A stretch of DNA of 64,000 nucleotides, from contig JAJZSY010000010.1 of the NCBI GenBank assembly GCA_021849425.1, positions 1-64,000 on the forward strand. Reading direction: 5' to 3'. The position numbers and the translations under genes were made by a program. Positions 16,709 to 23,713 of this stretch are shown piece by piece. Every line of letters begins with the position of its first letter. Position 1 is the first letter of the stretch. This DNA is from Pseudomonadota bacterium (GTDB taxonomy: Bacteria; Pseudomonadota; Alphaproteobacteria; Acetobacterales; Acetobacteraceae). A model generated the notes under the pieces. It did no database searches. It saw only the letters and a list, made by a program, of their open reading frames with translations, and had not been told where the DNA came from.

Positions 16709-19147
16709 TCAGAAGTGAAAACCAACGCTGCCATAGATCGTGAACGGCGCGCCGGGATAGGCAAGACGGTAGCCGCTGGTCGAGGTTCCGAAGTAACCGC
16801 CGCTCGAGATGTATTCGAAAGCGTTATATTTATTGCCGGTGACATTAAGAGCGGTCAACGACACGTCCATGGTCTTGTGCCCAGCATAGGGCAGATTCAC
16901 CGGAACGTTCAGCTTCGCAGACATGTTGAGCGTGCCGTAGCCCGCCATTTTCTGGTTGCTGGGCCCTGGGTTGCCGCCGGGGCTTGATGCACCGGTATTG
17001 TCGAACAGATACTGCGATCCAGTATACTGGTACCAGATCCGCGGGGTGAGAACCATGGAGCCGATCGGCAGGTTATAATACGCGCCGATGTTGAGGTTCA
17101 TGTCGGGCACGTAGGGGACGTGATAACCGTTAAAATATTGCGGCGCGTTACCCGGTCCAGGATTGGCGTTGTAGCTCTGGTATTTTGCCTGGACGAAAGA
17201 GGCATTGGCGAAGACGAAGAGATTGTAGATCGGGTTGTCATTGGCAAAGAGATTGACGCCCTGATAGACCGACGAACCCGTTGCGAAATAACCGTTGCCG
17301 TTGATCTGCACGCTGAGCGACTGCTTGGCGTAACGGAGGTGGAAGTAATCCACACCGGCGAGGAAGTGATGCAGGAACGGCCGATTGTCTGCATGGAATT
17401 TCAGACCGGCGTCGAAATACTGCCCATATTCAAGGGCGTAGGTCGTGACAGGATTTATCTTCTGGAACAGGCCGCCACCGCCGCCCACCTGAGGTGCGCG
17501 GTACACGTCCGCGACGGTGCCATAGACCGCCATCCACGGCAGAACCTGAAAATTCGCCGACAACGACGGCTCGACGCCGTTGCGACTGACATGCGCGCCA
17601 CAGACCGAGCCCTGCTCGGTAACATTGCCAGCGGTCGAAGTCCCGTTAAGGACACACTTGGTGCCGAGCACCGCGCCTGGAGCGAGCCCGAAATCCTGCT
17701 GCGCCGAGTCGCCATAGGAGGTCTGGAAGCTGACGAAGCGGACACCCGGCGTGATGTGCAGGCGCTGGATCGGATGAATGTCATCCTGTAGGAAGAAGGC
17801 CACGTCGGTCTGGCTGAAATATCCGGAGCGGACCTTGCCGCCGATATTGGCAACGCCCTTGTTCCCGCCATTGGCAGTATTATAGAAATTATTTCTTGTA
17901 TTATAATCGTCGTGGATAATGTAGGCGCCGGCATCAACTGTGTTAAATGGCAACTTCTCGGTAAGCCAGAGCTTGTCGCCGATCACGTCAGTATGGGGAT
18001 TGTTGTATTCCATCTGCTGCGGCCCGGCGCTGTAGATATCGTTGAGCCGGGAATGGACGCGGGAGAAATTCTCGAAATACGTCAGATTGTGCAGCGTCGT
18101 GTCACGGTCGAGATTGATGTTTTCGCGGCCGAACACCATCCAGAGCGCGTCGGTGTCAAATTTCTCGTAGTTGGTGAAACTCGGCGCACTGTAGAAGCCG
18201 GAGCTCTGCTGGCTGTACAGCGTACCGGACGTGCCATTGGTGTAGACGCCGGGCTGAACCGAGGTCGGGATTACCGGGGTGCGGTAGCCGGCGCTGCGGG
18301 CAAAATAGCCGCCGAAAGCGACATTACCAGCCGAGAAGGTCTTCACCGTCTTCAGGTAGATTGAATAGTTCTCGCTCGGGCTCTTGAAGCCGTCAGGGGC
18401 AGTGCGGAAGCTGTTGCCATCACCGGTGCCGCCAGCAAGGATTGTCGACCAGCCATGGTAATTGCCGGTGCGCAGGTCGAACTCGATGTTCTTCTGACCG
18501 TAGCTGCCATAGGTGAGGTTGATGTCACCGCCAGGTTTTGTCGTCGGCTGCAACGGCGTGAACTCGATGCCGCCGCCAAAATTGTTATACCAGCGATCGG
18601 CCGGCTCGCCGGGACCATAGGTGGTGCTGACGCTCTGGATCATCCCGCTCTGCGGGATCATGTTCGACTGCCAGAGATTGGTGGACGGATCGACAACCGG
18701 CACGCCATCCAGCGTGACGCCAAGCAGACCGTCGGCGCTCAGCATGCTGCCATAGCCACCCCAACCCTGCGACACGCCGTTCAGAGTAACGGTGTATTTG
18801 GTGGAGCCGGTATTACCATACCCACTGACCTGCACACCCGGCGCATAGGACAGCATCTGCGCGGCGCCCGCGACCGGGCCCGCCGCTTCAAGAAGCTTGC
18901 GGTTCAGCACGCGGGTCGTGGTTCCCGACTTGAACACCTTCTTCTGGCTCGGCGCCACGGTGGCGCCCGCGACATAACCGGAGCCGGCGGCGCTTACCTC
19001 GCCGGCGCTGACCGTCTGCGCATGCGCAGCGACTGGGATGAGGCAGCTTGACGAGAGAAGAAGTGCCACGAGGCGACGCTGCGCGACACGGCCGCCTGAC
19101 CGGGCCGTTTCATGGTTGAGCGACCGTGCCTGCTGAGAAAACCGCAC
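16709..19147 (-). CDS. TonB-dependent outer-membrane receptor (paralogue B)
   Basis: An 812-residue receptor, close paralogue of the one at 11443-13863. The signal peptide ends AAHA/QTV. It shares QTVSAGEVSA, APSQKKVFKSGTTTRVLN, AAQMLSYAPGVQVSGYGNTG, ADRWY and QPTTKPGGDI with its partner, and ends YGSVGFHF as an outer-membrane sorting terminus. Differences concentrate in extracellular loops, as expected of receptors with related but different ligands or of a recent duplicate that diverged. It is the first gene of the minus-strand series leading to tonB, 227 bp downstream. The same 21-bp motif found upstream of paralogue A lies 140 bp upstream. The substrate is unknown. Confidence 0.9.
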   Translation of the reverse strand: MRFSQQARSLNHETARSGGRVAQRRLVALLLSSSCLIPVAAHAQTVSAGEVSAAGSGYVAGATVAPSQKKVFKSGTTTRVLNRKLLEAAGPVAGAAQMLSYAPGVQVSGYGNTGSTKYTVTLNGVSQGWGGYGSMLSADGLLGVTLDGVPVVDPSTNLWQSNMIPQSGMIQSVSTTYGPGEPADRWYNNFGGGIEFTPLQPTTKPGGDINLTYGSYGQKNIEFDLRTGNYHGWSTILAGGTGDGNSFRTAPDGFKSPSENYSIYLKTVKTFSAGNVAFGGYFARSAGYRTPVIPTSVQPGVYTNGTSGTLYSQQSSGFYSAPSFTNYEKFDTDALWMVFGRENINLDRDTTLHNLTYFENFSRVHSRLNDIYSAGPQQMEYNNPHTDVIGDKLWLTEKLPFNTVDAGAYIIHDDYNTRNNFYNTANGGNKGVANIGGKVRSGYFSQTDVAFFLQDDIHPIQRLHITPGVRFVSFQTSYGDSAQQDFGLAPGAVLGTKCVLNGTSTAGNVTEQGSVCGAHVSRNGVEPSLSANFQVLPWMAVYGTVADVYRAPQVGGGGGLFQKINPVTTYALEYGQYFDAGLKFHADNRPFLHHFLAGVDYFHLRYAKQSLSVQINGNGYFATGSSVYQGVNLFANDNPIYNLFVFANASFVQAKYQSYNANPGPGNAPQYFNGYHVPYVPDMNLNIGAYYNLPIGSMVLTPRIWYQYTGSQYLFDNTGASSPGGNPGPSNQKMAGYGTLNMSAKLNVPVNLPYAGHKTMDVSLTALNVTGNKYNAFEYISSGGYFGTSTSGYRLAYPGAPFTIYGSVGFHF

Positions 19148-19286
19148 AATGAGTCCCTTTCCGATAGTGGGTTTTTTCAGACCGTCTCGCCCGCAAGCCT
19201 GTCGGATTGCGGGGGGTCTGATTGTGTCGGCGTGTAAGCAGACCGGATGGAGGGTTACAATGTGGCAGACCTGGCGAACCGGCTGG

Positions 19287-19307
19287 TTTCACTGAAACTT
19301 CGTCGAA
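19287..19307. promoter_or_regulatory. Conserved 21-bp motif upstream of TonB receptor B
   Basis: TTTCACTGAAA-C-TTC-G-TCGAA on the plus strand, a 19/21 match to the site at 13998-14018. The gap 19148-19451 (304 bp) holds this motif, the receptor promoter and the divergent macA promoter, and no gene. Confidence 0.55.
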
Positions 19308-19451
19308 ACGACCCTGAAGTGTAACATTCGCAATCAGCCTTCCGGAGACGGATTGATATGCGTCATGGCCTCCGCCCGCTGGCCGTGCGCAAGGTGCAAC
19401 GCCATCCGCCGGCGGGCCGTTCGAGCGGATGCGCCGTGCAGGAGACGACGC

Positions 19452-20648
19452 ATGAGCGGGACGCCGGGCGCGGATGCGAAGGGGATTTTGGCTCGGCGCG
19501 CGAGGCGCGCGGCGATGATGCTCACCGTTGCGGCGCTGGCGGCTGCCGGGGTGTTCGGCTGGCAGGCGGCGCAGCGGCGGCGGCAAGGGCCTGCCTACAT
19601 CACCGCCGCGATTACCCGCGGCAACATCGTCGAGGCTGTGACCGCGACGGGGACGGTCAATCCCGTGCTCAGCGTGATCGTCGGCTCCGCGGTTTCGGGG
19701 ATCATCCAGTCGATCGACTGCGACTACAACACGATCGTGCGGCTCGGGCAGGTCTGCGCGCGGATCGATCCCCGCCCCTATCAGGCGGTCGTGGACCAGG
19801 ATATCGCGGCGGTGGCGGTGGCGCGGGCGCAGCTCGCCAAGGATGCGGCCGGGCTCGACTACGCGCGCCGCAACGCAAGCCGGCTCGCGGCACTGGCGCC
19901 GCGTCAATATGCTTCGCGCAATGCCGCCGACAGCGCCAAGGCCGCGATGCGCCAGGGCGAGGCGCAGACCACGCTGGACCGCGCGGTGATCGCGCAGGAC
20001 GAGGCCCGGCTCAGCGCGGCCCGCGCCAATCTTGGCTACACCGACATCGTCTCGCCGGTGAACGGCATCGTCGTCTCCCGCAACGTGACGATCGGGCAGA
20101 CCGTCGCGGCCTCGTTCCAGACGCCGACCCTTTTCCTGATCGCCACCGATCTGACGCGGATGCAGGTCGATACCAATGTCAGCGAGGGCGACATCGCCGG
20201 TGTCCGGCCCGGGGAAACGGCGCAATTCACCGTGCTGGCCTTTCCGGGCAAGATGTTCGAGGGGCGGGTGACGCAGGTTCGCCAGTCGCCGCAGACGGTG
20301 CAGAACGTGGTCACCTATGATGTGGTGATCGCGATCGACAACCGCGACCTCGCGCTGAAACCGGGCATGACCGCCTCGGTCAGGATCATCACCGCATCGC
20401 GTGAAAATGTGCTGCTCGCGCCGGGACAGGCGCTGCGCTTCGCCCCCGCGGGCGCGACCGGTGGAACGGGGGCGGGCGCGCGGGTCTGGGTGATGCGGGA
20501 CGGCAGGCCTGTCGCCGTGCCGGTGAAGACCGGACTTGCCGGCGACAACCAGACCGAGATTGCCGGCGGCGGGCTGCGGGTGGGCGATGCGGTGATCATC
20601 GGCGAGCGGCTGAAGCGCGTGGGCGCGCCCTGGGTGCCGCGATTCTGA
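19452..20648 (+). CDS. macA: MacA-type periplasmic adaptor (HlyD family) of an ABC efflux pump
   Basis: A 398-residue membrane-fusion protein. One N-terminal membrane helix (RRAAMMLTVAALAAAGVFGWQAA) is followed by the biotinyl-lipoyl-like region (ITRGNIVEAVTATGTVNPVLSVIVGSAVSGIIQSI), a coiled-coil hairpin rich in Ala/Gln/Asp and the beta-barrel domain (FPGKMFEGRVTQVRQSPQTVQNVVTYDVVIAI). The last two are a recognised MacA feature. The start at 19452 is chosen for the GGAGA upstream; in-frame upstream codons give an Arg/Cys-rich stretch unlikely to be coding. MacB begins 10 nt after the stop. The pair needs an outer-membrane channel encoded elsewhere. Confidence 0.88.
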   Translation: MSGTPGADAKGILARRARRAAMMLTVAALAAAGVFGWQAAQRRRQGPAYITAAITRGNIVEAVTATGTVNPVLSVIVGSAVSGIIQSIDCDYNTIVRLGQVCARIDPRPYQAVVDQDIAAVAVARAQLAKDAAGLDYARRNASRLAALAPRQYASRNAADSAKAAMRQGEAQTTLDRAVIAQDEARLSAARANLGYTDIVSPVNGIVVSRNVTIGQTVAASFQTPTLFLIATDLTRMQVDTNVSEGDIAGVRPGETAQFTVLAFPGKMFEGRVTQVRQSPQTVQNVVTYDVVIAIDNRDLALKPGMTASVRIITASRENVLLAPGQALRFAPAGATGGTGAGARVWVMRDGRPVAVPVKTGLAGDNQTEIAGGGLRVGDAVIIGERLKRVGAPWVPRF

Positions 20649-20658
20649 AGGCGAGGGA

Positions 20659-22764
20659 ATGACGGCGACACCAGTCATCGCGTTGCAGGGGATCGGCCGG
20701 AGCTATGGCAGCGGCGGGTTCGCGGTGCGGGCGCTGCAAGATGTCGATCTCGTGGTGGAGCGTGGCGAGTTCGTCGCCATCATGGGGTCGTCCGGATCGG
20801 GGAAATCGACACTGATGGCGATTCTCGGCTGTCTCGACCGGCCGAGTTCCGGGGAATACCGCTTCGAGGGCGTCGATGTCGCCGGGCTGGCGGAGCCGGT
20901 GCTCGCGGGGATACGCAGCGCGCGGATCGGCTTCGTGTTCCAGAGCTTCAACCTGCTCGCCCGCACCAGCGCGCTCGACAACGTGGCGCTGCCGCTCGTC
21001 TATGCCACGGCGGGGTCGGTGGATGGCGCGGCGCGGCGGGCGCGGGCGCGGGCGGCACTCGGCCGGCTCGGTCTCGCCGGGCGGGAGGCGAACACGCCCG
21101 CGCAGCTTTCGGGCGGGCAACAGCAGCGCGTCGCGATCGCGCGGGCGCTGATCAATGCGCCGCAGCTCCTGCTGGCCGACGAGCCGACCGGCAATCTCGA
21201 CACCAGGACATCGCACGAAATCATGTCGACGCTGGCGGCGCTGAACCGCGAGCAGGGGGTGACGATCCTGGTGGTGACCCATGAGCAGGATATCGCGCGC
21301 TATGCGCGGCGGGTGCTGACGATGCGCGACGGGCGGATCGTCGCGGATGAGCGGCAGGACGCACCGGCCGGCCCGGCGGAATCGTGTCCGTCACCGCCGG
21401 CGGCGCCAGAGCCGGCGCCGGCCATGGCACCGCCCCGCGGAAGCAGCGGCGCGGCGCTCGGCTTCGTCCGCATGATCGTCGCGGCGGCATTGCAGGCGCT
21501 GGCGCGCAACCGGCTGCGGGCGGCGCTGACAATGCTGGGCGTGTGCATCGGCGTGGCCGCGCTGATCGCCATGGTCGCGGTGGGCCAGGGCGCGAACCAG
21601 GCGATCCGCAAGCAGATCGAGGGATTGGGCACCAACCTGCTCGTGGTGCTGCCAGGGGCGACGACGGCGGGCGGCGCCCATGCCGGGTTCGGCAGTGCCT
21701 CGACGATCACGGTGGATGACGCGCAGGCGATCCTGCGCGAGGACCCGGCGGTGGGCCGGGTCGGCTATCTGATCCGGGCCGCGGCGCAGGTGCGCCACGC
21801 CAGCCAGAACTGGACCACCGCGATCCTCGGCGTCAGCCCGGATTATCCCGCGATGACCAACTGGCGGATCGCCGAAGGGCGGGCGCTTACGCCGCATGAC
21901 GAGGTGGCCGGCGCGCTCGTCGGGCTGATCGGGCAGACGGTGCGGCAGATGCTGTTCGCACGCGGAGAGACGGCGCTCGGCGCCACCGTGCTGGTGAAAG
22001 GCGCGCCGATCCGCATCGTCGGCGTGCTCGCCGCCAAGGGGCAGACGCCGTTTGGCACCGATCAGGACGATGTGATGATGCTGCCTTTCAGCACCGCGGA
22101 GCAGCGGGTGCTCGGCGCCGCCGCGCCGAGCCGGGAGGAGACGCCGCTGAACTGGCCCTACCCGCCCTGGCCGAACCCCTATGCGCTGCAACCCCGGCTC
22201 GCCGGATATGTGAACCAGCTCTTCGCGCAGGCGGCGACGCCGCAGGCCGTGCCCGCGGCAATGGAGCAGATCGGCCGCACGCTGAGCCAGCGCCACCGGA
22301 TCCAGCCGGATGGGCTGAAGGATTTCTCGGTGCGCAACCTGAGCCAGATCGCCGCAGCGGCGCAGGGATCGAGCCGGGTGATGGCGCTGCTTCTCGCGAT
22401 CGTCGCTTCGATCTCGCTGCTGGTCGGCGGCATCGGGATCATGAACATCCTGCTGGTTTCGGTGACCGAGCGAACTCGCGAAATCGGGCTCAGAATGGCG
22501 ATTGGGGCGCGGCGGCTGCATGTGCTGCTGCAGTTTCTCGCCGAATCGGTGATCCTGAGCGTGACCGGCGGGCTGGCGGGCATCGTGCTTGGCGCAACGC
22601 TCTCCGGCGCCATCACGCTGTTCGCCGGCTGGCCGGCGCCGCTCTCGCCGCTGGCGGTGGCTGGAGGCTTCCTGTTCGCGGCGGGCGTTGGCGTGGGGTT
22701 CGGGTTCTATCCCGCGCGCAAGGCTTCACGGCTCGATCCGATCGAGGCGCTGCGCTACGAGTAA
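20659..22764 (+). CDS. macB: MacB-type ABC transporter, fused ATPase and permease
   Basis: A 701-residue protein. The N-terminal ATPase has Walker A GSSGSGKST (residues about 43-51), LSGGQQQRVAIARAL and DEPTGNLDT. A Pro/Ala-rich linker at about 235-265 leads to the MacB permease core: one membrane helix (ALTMLGVCIGVAALIAMVAVG), a large periplasmic domain and three C-terminal helices (RVMALLLAIVASISLLVGGIGIMNILLVSVTERTREIGLRMAIGARR), with the family motif TREIGLRMAIGAR. It acts as a mechanotransducer driving MacA and a TolC-type channel. Substrates of the family include macrolides, peptides and siderophores; none can be chosen here. Confidence 0.92.
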   Translation: MTATPVIALQGIGRSYGSGGFAVRALQDVDLVVERGEFVAIMGSSGSGKSTLMAILGCLDRPSSGEYRFEGVDVAGLAEPVLAGIRSARIGFVFQSFNLLARTSALDNVALPLVYATAGSVDGAARRARARAALGRLGLAGREANTPAQLSGGQQQRVAIARALINAPQLLLADEPTGNLDTRTSHEIMSTLAALNREQGVTILVVTHEQDIARYARRVLTMRDGRIVADERQDAPAGPAESCPSPPAAPEPAPAMAPPRGSSGAALGFVRMIVAAALQALARNRLRAALTMLGVCIGVAALIAMVAVGQGANQAIRKQIEGLGTNLLVVLPGATTAGGAHAGFGSASTITVDDAQAILREDPAVGRVGYLIRAAAQVRHASQNWTTAILGVSPDYPAMTNWRIAEGRALTPHDEVAGALVGLIGQTVRQMLFARGETALGATVLVKGAPIRIVGVLAAKGQTPFGTDQDDVMMLPFSTAEQRVLGAAAPSREETPLNWPYPPWPNPYALQPRLAGYVNQLFAQAATPQAVPAAMEQIGRTLSQRHRIQPDGLKDFSVRNLSQIAAAAQGSSRVMALLLAIVASISLLVGGIGIMNILLVSVTERTREIGLRMAIGARRLHVLLQFLAESVILSVTGGLAGIVLGATLSGAITLFAGWPAPLSPLAVAGGFLFAAGVGVGFGFYPARKASRLDPIEALRYE

Positions 22765-22833
22765 GCGGCGGCGGACAGATTGACAGCGCCCGGCCTCGCA
22801 TCGCAAACATGACCCGCGCGGCCCGGCCGCGCC

Positions 22834-22880
22834 GGTGATGGGGTTCGCCGCAAACCGCCCGCGGGGCTGATGACTCCTGT
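22834..22880 (+). promoter_or_regulatory. Fluoride riboswitch aptamer (crcB motif)
   Basis: The crcB RNA consensus can be drawn. Stem P1 pairs GGTGA (22834-22838) with TCGCC (22845-22849). Stem P2 pairs GCCC (22857-22860) with GGGC (22864-22867). The P1 loop GGGGT (22840-22844) pairs with ACTCC (22873-22877) as the pseudoknot. The conserved segments GGTGATGG, TTCGCC and GCTGATGACTCCT match the motif. It lies upstream of crcB, the fluoride channel gene. Recognition is by consensus only; no covariance search was run. Confidence 0.88.
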
Positions 22881-22908
22881 TTCATTCCGTCAGACTCGGA
22901 GGAACAGG
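22876..22908 (+). promoter_or_regulatory. Expression-platform hairpin sequestering a GGAGG Shine-Dalgarno
   Basis: CCTGTTTC (22876-22883) pairs with GGAACAGG (22901-22908), and an inner stem TCCG / CGGA (22886-22889 with 22897-22900) stacks above it, burying GGAGG at 22898-22902. Its 5' strand begins with CC at 22876-22877, which the aptamer pseudoknot also needs, so the two structures compete. Fluoride binding would open the Shine-Dalgarno. Confidence 0.7.
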
Positions 22909-22909
22909 C

Positions 22910-23014
22910 GTGCCTATCACCCGACCTTGCCGAACGAACCGCGCGGCGCGCGCCGCTGCCGTTCCCCTCCCCAGCCATTCAAATGCATCGCCACGACAGA
23001 AAGGCAGTTCATGA
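22910..23014 (+). CDS. Putative 34-residue leader peptide translationally coupled to crcB
   Basis: A GTG-start reading frame of 34 codons beginning with residues MPITRPCRTNRAARA when GTG is read as Met. GGAGG lies 7 nt before the GTG, inside the riboswitch hairpin. Its TGA (23012-23014) overlaps the crcB ATG (23011-23013) as ATGA, the classic arrangement for translational coupling. The peptide is Arg/Ala/Pro-rich and shows no membrane segment; its sequence may not matter. It could be chance, but the good Shine-Dalgarno, its burial in the riboswitch and the exact ATGA overlap agree. Confidence 0.5.
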   Translation: MPITRPCRTNRAARAAAVPLPSHSNASPRQKGSS

Positions 23015-23388
23015 TCAAGACGCTTGCGTCAATCGCCGTGTTCGGCTCGCTCGGCTGCTGGGCGCGCTACGGCCAGACGATTTTCATGCAGGGGCTTTTC
23101 GGCCGCGGCTTCCCCGTCGCCGTTCTCAGCATCAACGTGCTCGGTTCGTTTGCGATCGGGTTTCTCTTCGTCCTGACCGCCGAGCGCGTCGCCATCGATC
23201 CGGCGCTGCGCACCGGTATCCTGACGGGGTTTCTCGGCGGTTATACCACGTTCTCGACCTTCGAGCTTGAATCCCTCATGCTGGTCGAGAACGGCGAGAT
23301 CGCGAGAGCGGGGCTCTATGTGCTGCTGTCGGTCGTGCTCGGGTTCATCGGCGCCTTTCTTGGCGTCTATCTGGCAAGGAATGTCTGA
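23011..23388 (+). CDS. crcB: Fluoride exporter CrcB/Fluc
   Basis: A 125-residue, four-helix Fluc-type fluoride channel that lowers cytoplasmic fluoride. Family motifs are GSLGCWARYG (helix 1), VAVLSINVLGSFAIGFLF (with the conserved Asn) and TGFLGGYTTFSTFELES (with the Thr/Ser/Phe residues lining the fluoride track). A riboswitch for fluoride lies directly upstream. The start at 23011 is chosen because helix 1 begins immediately and a purine-rich AGAAAGG is upstream; the longer in-frame start at 22870 is inside the aptamer and rejected. The DUF190 gene overlaps its last 8 bases. Confidence 0.95.
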   Translation: MIKTLASIAVFGSLGCWARYGQTIFMQGLFGRGFPVAVLSINVLGSFAIGFLFVLTAERVAIDPALRTGILTGFLGGYTTFSTFELESLMLVENGEIARAGLYVLLSVVLGFIGAFLGVYLARNV

Positions 23389-23713
23389 GATGGAAGAACA
23401 GGCCACACTGGTGCGCATCGCCCTCGACGAATCCGACCACGGGCGGCGGCGGCATCTGATGCAGACCATCCTGGAGCGGCTGCGCGACGATTTCACGCTC
23501 GACGGGGTTTCGGTGTTCCGCGGCATCGCCGGAATGAACGGGCAGCGGATCATCCATGCCGCCGACCTGATGCATTTCGATGTCGACCTGCCGCTGATGA
23601 TCGAATTCTGCTGCGCGCCGGAGACTGCCCGCGCGGCGGCGGCGGCACTGATCGATCTGGTGCCGGAAGGGCATGTGATTTCCTGGCCGGTCACCCGGCA
23701 TCTGCCGGGATAA
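23381..23713 (+). CDS. DUF190 (PII-like) protein
   Basis: A 110-residue small protein of the DUF190 family, whose fold is like PII signalling proteins. Recognisable are LVRIALDESDHGRRRHLMQTILERLRDDFTLDGVSVFRGIAGMNG, HAADLMHFDVDLPLMIEF and the short C-terminal strand GHVISWPVTRHLP. DUF190 genes commonly follow crcB, where the product is assumed to modulate channel activity. It overlaps crcB by 8 nt from the ATG at 23381; the ATG at 23390 (MEEQ) is an alternative. Its 3' end overlaps the convergent RND pump gene by 23 bp. Confidence 0.85.
   Translation: MSEMEEQATLVRIALDESDHGRRRHLMQTILERLRDDFTLDGVSVFRGIAGMNGQRIIHAADLMHFDVDLPLMIEFCCAPETARAAAAALIDLVPEGHVISWPVTRHLPG

Noticed and set aside
22870-23010. 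Upstream extension of crcB to an ATG at 22870
   Set aside because: The ATG is inside the riboswitch aptamer, has no Shine-Dalgarno, and would add 47 basic residues before the first membrane helix.
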